From Streptomyces lucensis JCM 4490 (lineage in GTDB: Bacteria; Actinomycetota; Actinomycetes; Streptomycetales; Streptomycetaceae), in the NCBI RefSeq assembly GCF_014650035.1, contig NZ_BMUE01000014.1, positions 124,001-188,000 on the forward strand: a stretch of DNA of 64,000 bases, given 5' to 3'. Below the pieces are notes generated by a model. It was given only the letters and a program-made list of their open reading frames with translations, did not search any database and was not told the origin of the DNA. The position numbers were made by a program, and so were the translations under genes. Positions 1-8,278 of this stretch are shown piece after piece; position 1 is the stretch's first letter; every line of letters begins with the position of its first letter.

Positions 1-345
1 ATCGGCACCCTGGACAGCGCGCGCAGCCAGATCGTCATGGAGTCCCTGCTGGAGGCCATCGTCGACCAGCGGGCCCGCTACGCCATCCTGGACATCACCG
101 GCGTGCCCACGGTCGACTCGCTGGTCGCGCAGCACCTGATGAAGACGGTGGCGGCCGCCCGGCTGATGGGCGCCGAGTGCATCGTCTCCGGTATCCGCCC
201 GGCGATCGCGCAGACGATCGTGCAGCTCGGCATCGACCTGGGTTCGGTGCTCACCCGGGCCTCGCTGGCCGACGCGCTGGCGTACGCCCTGAGCCGGCAG
301 GGCATCGAGGTCTCCCGTGCGGACGCGGGTGCGAGCGCGCGGTGA
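1..345 (+). CDS. RsbR-type stressosome STAS protein, C-terminal part (5' end outside window)
   Basis: The frame is open from the first base, so the gene starts upstream; an internal ATG at 37 is not the likely start. The visible 114 residues are a complete STAS domain, with the segment DITGVPTVDS that in RsbR co-antagonists carries the RsbT-phosphorylated threonine region. RsbR proteins have an N-terminal sensor domain followed by STAS and form the stressosome shell together with RsbS. The stop codon overlaps the GTG of the next STAS gene (GTGA, 342-345), so translation is coupled. The order STAS-STAS-kinase-phosphatase is that of the rsbR-rsbS-rsbT-rsbU/X modules. The sensor domain cannot be judged because it lies outside the window. 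Confidence 0.85.
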   Translation: MGTLDSARSQIVMESLLEAIVDQRARYAILDITGVPTVDSLVAQHLMKTVAAARLMGAECIVSGIRPAIAQTIVQLGIDLGSVLTRASLADALAYALSRQGIEVSRADAGASAR

Positions 346-722
346 GCCAGCCCCTTCCCGGTCAGTCCGCCCAGGTCCCGGTGCTCGCCCTGGGCGACGT
401 CCTGCTCGTCTCGCTGCAGGGCGAGCTGCACGACGGCATGGCCGAGCAGTTGCAGCACGACATCTCCAGCCGCATCTCCGCCAGCGAGGTGACCGGTGTG
501 GTGATCGACATCTCCGGAGTGGACATCGTCGACTCGTTCCTCGGCCGGGTGCTCGCGGAGATCGCCTCCACGGCCGCGCTGCTGGCGGCGCGCACGGTCC
601 TGGCCGGGATGCGGCCCGCGGTGGCGATCACCCTGGTCGAGCTGGGGCTCACCCTGCCCGGTCTGGTCACCGCCCTGGACGTGGACCGCGCTCTGGAACT
701 GCTGTCCCAGGGGGGCACATGA
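342..722 (+). CDS. rsbS: RsbS-type STAS antagonist, stressosome scaffold
   Basis: A 126-residue single-domain STAS protein. The length and the absence of any other domain fit RsbS, which holds the kinase RsbT in the stressosome until it is phosphorylated. The segment DISGVDIVDSFLGRVL places a serine (residue 65) at the position of the RsbS phospho-acceptor. The start is the GTG at 342, which overlaps the stop of the RsbR-like gene and matches the family length; the longer open frame upstream is only overlap. The stop TGA at 720-722 overlaps the ATG of the RsbT gene. Family knowledge supplies the role; phosphorylation is inferred from alignment by eye. Confidence 0.85.
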   Translation: MSQPLPGQSAQVPVLALGDVLLVSLQGELHDGMAEQLQHDISSRISASEVTGVVIDISGVDIVDSFLGRVLAEIASTAALLAARTVLAGMRPAVAITLVELGLTLPGLVTALDVDRALELLSQGGT

Positions 723-1168
723 TGCGCCCTTCCGGCCAGGCACCGGCTACCAGCCTGCCCATCGGCTCGGACGCCGATCTGGCCTGGGTCCGGCAGCAGG
801 TGCGGCAGTACGCGGCGCAGCTCGGTTTCGGCCTCGTGCAGCAGACCAAGCTGGTCACGGCGGCCAGCGAGCTGGCGCGCAACACCCTGGTGCACGGCGG
901 CGGCGGGCAGGCGGAGATCACCGCGCTCGACGACGGCCGGAGCCGGGGCCTGCGGATGCGCTTCACCGACCAGGGCCCGGGCATCCGGGACCTGGAGCTG
1001 GCCATGACCGACGGCTACACCACCGGGGGCGGTCTGGGGCTGGGCCTGAGCGGCGCGAAGCGGCTCGTGCACGAGTTCCACGTGGACACCGAGCCCGGCC
1101 GGGGCACCACCGTCACGGCCGTCGCCTGGGTGACACAGGTCCCCTCCTCGCGTCCGGGGGCCGGATGA
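719..1168 (+). CDS. rsbT: RsbT-type serine/threonine kinase (switch protein)
   Basis: A 149-residue GHKL-type ATPase/kinase. Visible motifs are the N-box ELARNTLVHG (Asn at about residue 55), the G1 box DQGPGI (about 84-89), and a glycine-rich lid followed by GLSGAKRL, the usual ending of RsbT ATP-binding sites. In the known pathway RsbT phosphorylates RsbR and RsbS, leaves the stressosome and activates a PP2C phosphatase. The start is taken as ATG 719, overlapping the rsbS stop; ATG 722 immediately after is an alternative. The 3' end overlaps the next gene by ATGA at 1165-1168. Five genes joined by four-base overlaps argue for one transcript with fixed stoichiometry. Confidence 0.88.
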   Translation: MMRPSGQAPATSLPIGSDADLAWVRQQVRQYAAQLGFGLVQQTKLVTAASELARNTLVHGGGGQAEITALDDGRSRGLRMRFTDQGPGIRDLELAMTDGYTTGGGLGLGLSGAKRLVHEFHVDTEPGRGTTVTAVAWVTQVPSSRPGAG

Positions 1169-2214
1169 GCCGGGTGTGGGAGGTCCCGGTGCACGACTCG
1201 ACGCGGGTCCGGGACGCCCGGACGGCCGCCCGGGAGGCGTGCGCCCACGCGGGTCTCGCCCCGTCGCGCGCGGCGGACGCGGAGCTGGTCGCCACCGAAC
1301 TGGCAACCAACCTGCTCAAGCACGCGGGCGGGGGCCTGATGGTGGTGAACCTGGTGCCGCGGGCCGACGGGGGCGCGGGCACCTCGGTGCAGATCTTCTC
1401 CCTGGACCACGGGCCGGGCATCGCCGACGTCGACATAGCGTTCCGCGACGGCTACACCACCGCGGACGTCTCCCTCGGCGCGGGCCTCGGCAGCTGCCGC
1501 CGGAGCGCGAACGCCTTCCACCTGTACAGCGCGCCGGGCCGCGGGACGGTGGCGACGGCCCGGATGGACCCGGACCCCGCGAGGGACGGTGCCGCGCCGG
1601 CCCACCTGCCCGTGGGCGGGATCACCCTGGCACTCGCGCGGGCCGAGCAGTGCGGCGACGCCTGGAGCGGGGTGCGCTCCGGGAGCCTGCTGACCCTGCT
1701 GCTCGCCGACGGTCTCGGGCACGGTCCCAAGGCGGCGCACGCGGCCGGCGCCGCCGTCGCGGAGCTGCGCGGCGTCGCGCACCTGCCGCCCGAGGACATC
1801 CTGCGCCGGCTGCACACGGTGCTGCGGCCCACCCGGGGCGCGGCGGTCGCCGTGGCCCAGGTGGACACCGAGCGGGCCGAGCTCCAGTTCGCCGGGGTCG
1901 GCAACATCGGCGCCCGGTCACTGTCCGGGGACACCTGGACCTCCCTCATCTCCCACCCGGGAATCGTCGGCGCGTACTTCCCCGCAAACGTCCCCGTGCG
2001 CAGGCTGCCGTGGCACCGGGACAGCCTCCTGGTCCTGCACAGTGACGGACTGCCCAGCCGCTGGACCCCGCCGGAGGACCCCCGCCTGCTCGCCCACGAC
2101 CCGTCGGTGGTGGCCGCCACGATCCTGCGGGACGCCGGCAGCCCCGCCCGCCCCGTACGCGACGACACCAGCGTGGCCGTACTGGCCCCCGACCGCCGGA
2201 CCCAGCTCCCATGA
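1165..2214 (+). CDS. RsbT/RsbW-like ATPase domain fused to RsbX-like PP2C phosphatase
   Basis: A 349-residue protein with two domains. Residues 1-130 form a second GHKL ATPase module (N-box ELATN near 45-49, DHGPGI near 82-87, then a glycine-rich lid). Residues 150-345 form a short SpoIIE/PP2C phosphatase of RsbX type, with metal-site motif DGLGHG at 182-187 and terminal DDTSVAVL. RsbX in Bacillus resets the stressosome by dephosphorylating RsbR and RsbS, so this protein is probably the feedback phosphatase. The extra ATPase domain is absent from Bacillus RsbX. The gene overlaps its neighbours on both sides by four bases. Which substrate each domain acts on is inferred from position. Confidence 0.8.
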   Translation: MSRVWEVPVHDSTRVRDARTAAREACAHAGLAPSRAADAELVATELATNLLKHAGGGLMVVNLVPRADGGAGTSVQIFSLDHGPGIADVDIAFRDGYTTADVSLGAGLGSCRRSANAFHLYSAPGRGTVATARMDPDPARDGAAPAHLPVGGITLALARAEQCGDAWSGVRSGSLLTLLLADGLGHGPKAAHAAGAAVAELRGVAHLPPEDILRRLHTVLRPTRGAAVAVAQVDTERAELQFAGVGNIGARSLSGDTWTSLISHPGIVGAYFPANVPVRRLPWHRDSLLVLHSDGLPSRWTPPEDPRLLAHDPSVVAATILRDAGSPARPVRDDTSVAVLAPDRRTQLP

Positions 2215-3884
2215 CAGCCGCCTCTGACACCTGGACCATCGCCTCCGCCGCCGACGCGGCCCGCGCCCGTGCCCTGCTGTCACGGCTCGCGGCGGACGCC
2301 GGGGTGCCGGCGGCCGACCGCGCCCGCTTCCTGGCCGATCTCGGCGCCCGGCTGCGCCGCGGCCTGCCCACGGCTCGCGCGGAGCTGACCGTGACCTGCC
2401 GGCCGGACGGGGAGCTGCGGGTCGTCCTCGGCGGCGCCGAGCCCTGGCGGTACACGCTCGTCTGCCCCTCCCCCGTGGCCGGCCCGCTGCCCGGTCCGGC
2501 CGGTGTGGACGAGGCCCGGCTGGCCGAGGCCCTGCTGGACGCGGACGAGGAGACGGCGGCCGTCCTGGCGAGCCTGGACGAGGCCGAGGAAGTGGTCCGC
2601 TTCCACCGCGAGGAGCTGCACCAGACCAACCAGGGCGTGCTGGCGCTGCACGCCGAGCTGGAGGCCGCCGCCCTGGCCCAGCGCGAACTCCTGGAGGCCG
2701 AGCGGAGCGCACGCGCGGAGGCCGAGAAGGCACGCCGCCTGCTGACCTTCCTGGCCAACGCCAGCGCCGTCCTCAACGCCTCGCTCGACCACGAGGACAT
2801 CCTGCGCCGGCTCCCGGAACTGCTGGTGCCGGAGTACGCCGGGCGCGTGGACATCTGGCTCATGGACGACGACGAACGCACACCGCCGGGCGAGCGGGCG
2901 GCGGCCGCGGTGACGGCGGCGCGCACCGGCCGCCCCCAGCACGCCGGCGCCCACCCCGGTGAACTGCCGGGTGTGGACGACCTGCCGGCCTCCGCGCTGT
3001 CCCCGCACCGGCCGCTGCTGTGCCTGCCGCTGGGCGCCCGCACGGTGCGGGGTGTGCTGACGCTGTCCGCGCCCGGCGACCGCTTCGATCCCGACACCAC
3101 GGTGATGTTGCTGGAGGTGGCCCGCCGGGCCGGGATCGCCCTGGACAACGCCCGCCGCTACGAACAGCACCGCGACGTCGCCGAGGAGCTGCAGCGTGCC
3201 CAGCTCACCGAGCTGCCCACCACCGCGGGCCTCGCCCTGGCCGCCCGCTATCTGCCGGCCACGCACGGTCTGAACATCGGCGGCGACTGGTACGACGCCT
3301 TCCCCCAGCCCGACGGCAGCGTGCTCGCGGTGATAGGGGACGTCACCGGCCACGGACTGCGCGCCGCGGTCATCATGGGTCAGTTGCGCACCGCCCTGCG
3401 CGCGTATGCCGTGGAGGGCAACGGTCCCGCCCGGATCCTGACCCTGCTGCACCGGATGCTGCGCCATCAGCAGCCGGAGCTGTACGCGACCTGCGCGATC
3501 GCCCGGTTCACGCCCGGTGGGTCCGCCGTGGTGCTGGCCGCAGCCGGGCATCCGCCCGCCGTCGTGCGGGAGCCCGGGGGCGAGGTGCGGGTGCTGGAGG
3601 CCAAGCCAGGGATCATGCTGGGTGTTCCGGTGCCCTACGAGTACGCGGAGCACACCGTCGAACTGCCGGCGGGGTCCACGCTGGCGCTCTACACCGACGG
3701 TCTGGTGGAGCGGCGGTCGGCCGGCATCGACGCGGGCATCGACCGGCTCGCGCAGGCCATGGGCGCGCTCGGCGCAGCGGATCTGGAGGACCTGGACACG
3801 GCGGCCGACTCCCTGCTGAAGCCGATGCTGCACGACTCCGAACACGACGACGACATCTGCCTGTTGCTGTGCCGCACGACGTGA
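2211..3884 (+). CDS. Coiled-coil/GAF/SpoIIE-type PP2C phosphatase, candidate RsbT-activated output
   Basis: A 557-residue protein ending the stressosome operon. Residues 1-90 are poorly recognisable, about 100-185 are strongly helical and probably coiled-coil, about 185-315 look like a GAF domain, and 340-555 are a complete SpoIIE phosphatase (GGDWYD at 357-362, GDVTGHG at 376-382, terminal HDDDICLLL). The helical N-terminal region takes the place where RsbT binds RsbU in Bacillus, so this is the best candidate for the output phosphatase that would dephosphorylate an anti-anti-sigma factor. No sigma factor or RsbV/RsbW pair follows, so the partner is encoded elsewhere. The start ATG at 2211 overlaps the previous stop. 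A strong hairpin follows directly. Confidence 0.82.
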   Translation: MTAASDTWTIASAADAARARALLSRLAADAGVPAADRARFLADLGARLRRGLPTARAELTVTCRPDGELRVVLGGAEPWRYTLVCPSPVAGPLPGPAGVDEARLAEALLDADEETAAVLASLDEAEEVVRFHREELHQTNQGVLALHAELEAAALAQRELLEAERSARAEAEKARRLLTFLANASAVLNASLDHEDILRRLPELLVPEYAGRVDIWLMDDDERTPPGERAAAAVTAARTGRPQHAGAHPGELPGVDDLPASALSPHRPLLCLPLGARTVRGVLTLSAPGDRFDPDTTVMLLEVARRAGIALDNARRYEQHRDVAEELQRAQLTELPTTAGLALAARYLPATHGLNIGGDWYDAFPQPDGSVLAVIGDVTGHGLRAAVIMGQLRTALRAYAVEGNGPARILTLLHRMLRHQQPELYATCAIARFTPGGSAVVLAAAGHPPAVVREPGGEVRVLEAKPGIMLGVPVPYEYAEHTVELPAGSTLALYTDGLVERRSAGIDAGIDRLAQAMGALGAADLEDLDTAADSLLKPMLHDSEHDDDICLLLCRTT

Positions 3885-3885
3885 C

Positions 3886-3938
3886 GTGACCGGCCGTGCG
3901 CCGGCCCCGCGGGGGGGGCGGCGCACGGCCGGCGTCAC
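3886..3938. terminator. Bidirectional factor-independent terminator between stressosome operon and katE
   Basis: CCGGCCGTGCGCCG at 3890-3903 is perfectly inverted at 3919-3932, a 14-bp stem with a 15-nt loop, and GTGAC/GTCAC extend it after a small bulge. It sits two bases after the phosphatase stop and 20 bases past the convergent catalase stop. There is no T-tract, as is usual for Streptomyces terminators. Confidence 0.75.
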
Positions 3939-3958
3939 CTGCACCGTCCGGGGCGCGG

Positions 3959-6238
3959 TCAGGCCGCGGCGGGGAAGCGTTCCCAGACCCGGTGGGCGCC
4001 GAGCAGGGGGACGAGCTGCTGCAGCACGGTCGTGGCGCCGTCGCCGGCGACCACGCCGGGGGCGTCCAGCGGGATGCCCGCGGCCTCCAGCGCGCTCTCG
4101 CCGCCCTTGGTCGTGCCGATGGCCTTGCCGTGCCGGAACGCCTCGGCGAGCAGCAGACCGACCCGGGGGTCGGGGGTGGCCGGCTGGGCCGTGGGCAGGC
4201 CCGCCTTGGCGTCACGGGCGCCGAAGGCGTCGGCGCCGACACCGGGCGTGCCGGCCACCAGGAGGGCGTCGAACTCCACCGAACGCGCCGTGGTGTAGGT
4301 CCGCTGGACGGTCAGCACGTCGGCACCCGAGCCGAGGGTCCCGCCGGCCGGTGCGACCACCAGCGGCACCATGCCGCTGTCCAGCACCTCCTGGCGCACG
4401 GTCCTCACTCCGTCGAGGTCGCCGTCCGGTCCGGTGATGATGCCGATGACGCGTCCGTCGGTGGGCCAGGTCTGCCCGACCTGCGAGAGGGCGGGGCTGG
4501 GCTCGACGTCGGCCAGGGGCACCGTGGGCTCGGGTGCGGGCAGGCCGAGGCCGACGGCGACGCCCGCGCACAGCTCCGGGTCGATGTTCGCGAGTACCTG
4601 CAGGGCCCGCTCCCGGATGGCCTGCTCGTAGCACTTGCCGAGCTCGAAGGTGTAGGCGTGGATGATGTGCTCGCGCTCCACCGGGCTCATGCTGAGCCAG
4701 AAGCGGCGGGGCTGGCTGAAGTGGTCGTCGAACGACTCCGGCGCCTCACGGACCTTGGTCGACTCCGCCACCCGCACGGGCGTCTCGACGTACGCGCCCG
4801 TGTCCGCGCCGGCCGTGAACGGGCAGCCGCCGTCCAGGGAGTTGGGCCGGTACGGGGCGACGCCCCGGTGCACGGCCGTCTGGTGGAAGCCGTCACGCAG
4901 CATGTCGTTGACGGGTGACTGCGGCCGGTTGATCGGGATCTGCGAGAAGTTGGGCCCGCCCAGACGGGTGATCTGGGTGTCCAGGTAGGAGAAGAGCCGG
5001 CCGGCGAGCAGCGGGTCGTCGGTGATGTCGATGCCGGGCACGAGGTGACCGACGTGGAAGGCGACCTGTTCCGTCTCGGCGAAGTAGTTCGACGGGTTGC
5101 GGTTGAGGGTGAGCAGCCCGATGGGCTGCACGGGGGCGAGTTCCTCGGGGACGATGTTCGTCGGGTCCAGCAGGTCGATGCCCTCGAACGTCTGGTCCGG
5201 GGTGTCGGGGAAGGTCTGGATGCCGAACTCCCACTCCGGGTAGGCGCCCGCCTCGATGGCGTCGTAGAGGTCGCGGCGGTGGAAGTCCGGGTCCACGCCG
5301 CCCACGATCTGCGCCTCCTCCCACACGAGGGAGTGCACGCCCAGCTTGGGCTTCCAGTGGAACTTCACCAGGGTCGTCTCACCGGCGGCGTCGACCAGGC
5401 GGAAGGTGTGGACGCCGAAGCCCTCCATCGTGCGGTAGGAGCGCGGGATGCCGCGGTCGGACATGTTCCACAGCGTGTGGTGCGTGGCCTCCGTGTGCAG
5501 GGTGACGAAGTCCCAGAACGTGTCGTGGGCGCTCTGGGCCTGCGGGATCTCCCGGTCGGGATGCGGCTTGCCGGCGTGGATGACGTCCGGGAACTTGATC
5601 GCGTCCTGGATGAAGAAGACCGGGATGTTGTTGCCGACGAGGTCGAAGACGCCCTCGCTGGTGTAGAACTTGGTCGCGAACCCCCGGGTGTCGCGGACGG
5701 TGTCGGAGGAGCCCCGGGAGCCGAGGACGGTGGAGAAGCGCACGAACACCGGCGTTTCGACGTCCTCGGCGAGGAACGCCGCCTTCGTGACGTTCGCCGC
5801 CGTGCCGTAGCTGCGGAACACCCCGTGGACTCCGGCGCCGCGGGCGTGGACCACGCGCTCGGGGATGCGTTCGTGGTCGAAGTGCATGACCTTTTCCCGC
5901 AGGTGGTGGTCCTGGAGGAGCACCGGGCCGCGGGGGCCCGCCTTGAGCGAGTGGTCGGTGTCGTACAGCCGGGTGCCCTGGGCGTTGGTCAGGTAGTTGC
6001 CGCTCTGGGCCATCCGTGCCTGGTCGGCTCCGGTGGGCTGACCGGTCGGCGAGACGGTGTCCGGGCCGCTCTGGTCGGGCTTGGGGGGCAGCGGCTCCCG
6101 GGGGTCGGTCGGCTCCGCGAGCGACGGCGACTCCGGCGCCGGCTTGCCGGGGATGCCCTCCTCGGGGCCCGTGGGGCCGCCGTGGAGGGCGTCCGCCACC
6201 TTGTCCGCCGCTCGCCTGAGGGGGTTGGTCTCGCTCAT
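3959..6238 (-). CDS. katE: Monofunctional haem catalase, large-subunit KatE/HPII type
   Basis: A 759-residue clade-II catalase that converts hydrogen peroxide to water and oxygen in the cytoplasm. The catalytic histidine lies in VVHARGAG (His131), the distal asparagine in GNNIPVFF (Asn204), and the proximal haem tyrosine in RLFSYLDTQ (about 418). Residues from about 610 form the flavodoxin/DJ-1-like C-terminal domain found only in large-subunit catalases. The N-terminal 75 residues are Pro/Gly-rich extension. The start ATG at 6238 is preceded by GAAGGAAT on the minus strand; the open frame extends upstream to 6322 without a better site. It converges on the stressosome operon. General-stress control is plausible, but the promoter match is weak. 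Confidence 0.95.
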   Translation of the reverse strand: MSETNPLRRAADKVADALHGGPTGPEEGIPGKPAPESPSLAEPTDPREPLPPKPDQSGPDTVSPTGQPTGADQARMAQSGNYLTNAQGTRLYDTDHSLKAGPRGPVLLQDHHLREKVMHFDHERIPERVVHARGAGVHGVFRSYGTAANVTKAAFLAEDVETPVFVRFSTVLGSRGSSDTVRDTRGFATKFYTSEGVFDLVGNNIPVFFIQDAIKFPDVIHAGKPHPDREIPQAQSAHDTFWDFVTLHTEATHHTLWNMSDRGIPRSYRTMEGFGVHTFRLVDAAGETTLVKFHWKPKLGVHSLVWEEAQIVGGVDPDFHRRDLYDAIEAGAYPEWEFGIQTFPDTPDQTFEGIDLLDPTNIVPEELAPVQPIGLLTLNRNPSNYFAETEQVAFHVGHLVPGIDITDDPLLAGRLFSYLDTQITRLGGPNFSQIPINRPQSPVNDMLRDGFHQTAVHRGVAPYRPNSLDGGCPFTAGADTGAYVETPVRVAESTKVREAPESFDDHFSQPRRFWLSMSPVEREHIIHAYTFELGKCYEQAIRERALQVLANIDPELCAGVAVGLGLPAPEPTVPLADVEPSPALSQVGQTWPTDGRVIGIITGPDGDLDGVRTVRQEVLDSGMVPLVVAPAGGTLGSGADVLTVQRTYTTARSVEFDALLVAGTPGVGADAFGARDAKAGLPTAQPATPDPRVGLLLAEAFRHGKAIGTTKGGESALEAAGIPLDAPGVVAGDGATTVLQQLVPLLGAHRVWERFPAAA

Positions 6239-6388
6239 CAATACCATTCCTTCGCTGGTCACGAGGGCAGGCCCGGCACGGCGAGCCGGGCGGGCCGGCA
6301 TGCGGGAACCACGCCCGGGCATGCGGCCGACGACATGATCGAAGCGGATGAAAACAGCTGAAAAGGGTCGACGTGACCCTCGTACGGA

Positions 6389-6437
6389 GGTCCCCGGGCC
6401 GGGGCGTCCGAAACCGGGAATCTCGGGGATTTCCCGG
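6389..6437 (-). promoter_or_regulatory. katE upstream region: weak sigma-B-like match and inverted repeat
   Basis: The stretch 6239-6660 has no convincing gene. On the minus strand it reads GTTT (6411-6414), 16 bases, then GGGACC (6389-6394), a partial match to the Streptomyces sigma-B pattern GNNT-N14-16-GGGTAC/T. CCGGGAA at 6414-6420 is inverted at 6431-6437, next to the presumed -35. Both are suggestions only. Confidence 0.3.
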
Positions 6438-6660
6438 TCGGGGTGAAGTCGGGCCGTCTCTCATCGAGTTGCCGGGGCGGCAGGCCCGCCGGACGCACGG
6501 TCCGGACCCGGGGACCGCCGGACGGGGCCAAGAGCCTCCCGCGGCGGATGTCTTTCGCGAGCAGGGCCGGCTTCTTGACCCGGGGCGCGGACCAGCTCAG
6601 GCCGCCCGCAGTGGCCACCCTATGCGTTGCCGCGCACCCCCGCAGTTCGGTTCGTCCCGG

Positions 6661-8124
6661 TCAGTGACGGGCCATGACACGCATGGTCTTCAGGGCGGGG
6701 TCGGCCGCGCCGGCGATCAGGAAGCCGTGCTCGACCCCGCTGCGCAGGTACTCGACGATCTCCGGTGTGATCACCTCGCCCGGCGCCACGACCGGTACGC
6801 CCGGCGGATAGGGGCAGATCATCTCGGCGGCGATCCGCCCGGCGGCCCGTTCGGCGGGCACCTGTTCGGCGGGTCCGAAGAAGGCCTCGCGGGGCAGCAC
6901 GGCCTGTTCCAGCTCCAGCGCGCCGGGCTCGGGCAGCCGCACGGGGGGCTGCCGCTCGATGGAGTCGGCGCGTTCCACGAGCGAGCGCACGGAGTCCAGG
7001 AAGATCTTCTCGGTCTCGTCGTCGTCGGAGTGGGTGATGGAGGCGCTGATCCGGCAGGTGTCGGAGCCGCCGACGTCGATGTGGCGGTTCGCGCGCAGCC
7101 ATTCGGCCGCCTGCATGCCGCTGATGCCGAGGCCGCGCACGTCGACGACGATCTTCATCGGGTCGTACTGGGCGGCCAGTCCCTCCTCGACGACCTCCCC
7201 GCCCATGACCCGCAGTCCCGGCAGTTCCCGCAGCTGTGCCCGGATGCGTTCGGCGCGGTGCAGGGCCGTGTCCAGCAGGTCGCGGCCCTGCTCCACCATC
7301 TGCCTCCGCCATCCGTCGAGAGCCGCGTACATCAGGCTGGAGGCGCTGGTGGTGCCGAGCAGGTCCTCGCGCTGTTTGAGCACGTCGGGCGAGATCCGGT
7401 CGTGCTGGAGGTGGAAGACCGAGCTCTGCTCCAGGGCCCCGCCCATCTTGTGGACGCTGGTGACGACCAGGTCGGCGTCCGCGTCCATGCCCCAGGTGGG
7501 CAGGTCCGGGTGGAACGGCAGGTGGGCTCCCCACGCCTCGTCCACGACGAGCGGCACGTCGGCCGCGTGGCAGACGTCGGCCACCGCGCGGATGTCGGCG
7601 CAGGTGCCCCAGTCGGTGGGCGTGATCAGCAGCATGCCCTTGGCGTCCGGGTGCTCCCGCAGCCGGTCGCGCACGTCGTCGGCCTCCGGCGGGTGGGCCA
7701 TGTGCCGTTCGCCGTCGAACTTCGGGTGGACCCAGATCGGCACCACGCCGTTGATGATGACGGCGGCGATGACCGACTTGTGCGCGTTGCGGGACAGCAG
7801 CAGCTTCTCCCCCGGGCCGGCGACCGCGCACATGGCGGTCTTGACCGACAGGGAGCTGCCGCAGGTCGAGAAGAACGCCTGCTCGGCGCCGACTGCGTCG
7901 GCCATCAGCTCCTGCGCCTGCTCCAGCACTCCCTGCGACTGGCGTCGGTCGTCCAGCCCGTTCATGGTGAGCACGTCCGAGCGGAAGACGTCCTCGCCGA
8001 GGATCTCGGCGACCCGGGGATCGGTTCCGCGGCCCTGTTTGTGTCCGGGTGGCCCGTAGACCACGTCTCCGCGTCGCCGGAACTCCTGCAGGGCTTCCAG
8101 GACGGGTACGCGTGAGTGGTCCAT
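6661..8124 (-). CDS. PLP-dependent Orn/Lys/Arg decarboxylase family protein
   Basis: A 487-residue fold-type I PLP enzyme of the basic amino-acid decarboxylase family. The Schiff-base lysine is in TSVHKMGG (Lys226) and the pyridine-binding aspartate in VVDEAWGAH (Asp195). The N-terminal PPGHKQGRG is characteristic of the family. At about 490 residues it matches the short Gram-positive form, which lacks the N-terminal wing domain of the E. coli inducible enzymes. It would make cadaverine, putrescine or agmatine; the sequence does not settle which. The start ATG at 8124 has a good AGGAGG seven bases upstream. It is divergent from the M20 peptidase gene, with 154 bp shared between them. Confidence 0.88.
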   Translation of the reverse strand: MDHSRVPVLEALQEFRRRGDVVYGPPGHKQGRGTDPRVAEILGEDVFRSDVLTMNGLDDRRQSQGVLEQAQELMADAVGAEQAFFSTCGSSLSVKTAMCAVAGPGEKLLLSRNAHKSVIAAVIINGVVPIWVHPKFDGERHMAHPPEADDVRDRLREHPDAKGMLLITPTDWGTCADIRAVADVCHAADVPLVVDEAWGAHLPFHPDLPTWGMDADADLVVTSVHKMGGALEQSSVFHLQHDRISPDVLKQREDLLGTTSASSLMYAALDGWRRQMVEQGRDLLDTALHRAERIRAQLRELPGLRVMGGEVVEEGLAAQYDPMKIVVDVRGLGISGMQAAEWLRANRHIDVGGSDTCRISASITHSDDDETEKIFLDSVRSLVERADSIERQPPVRLPEPGALELEQAVLPREAFFGPAEQVPAERAAGRIAAEMICPYPPGVPVVAPGEVITPEIVEYLRSGVEHGFLIAGAADPALKTMRVMARH

Positions 8125-8278
8125 GTCTGTCCTCCTGAGCTGGTCGGGGCCGCACCGACCGTGTTGCACCCGCCGCGCGGTCCAAACACGCGGGGCTGGT
8201 GTCGGTGGCCCGTTCGGTGGAACCCGGCCGGGGCCCTTCGTCCGCTCCGGGAACGGAACGAGCCCGCAGGAGGCCCTT

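Noticed and set aside
4032..6361. Long plus-strand frames opposite katE and other minus-strand genes
   Set aside because: They are antisense frames created by third-position GC bias; translations show no domain.
6259..6618. 119-codon minus-strand frame upstream of katE
   Set aside because: No recognisable protein pattern or ribosome site; it covers the presumed katE promoter.
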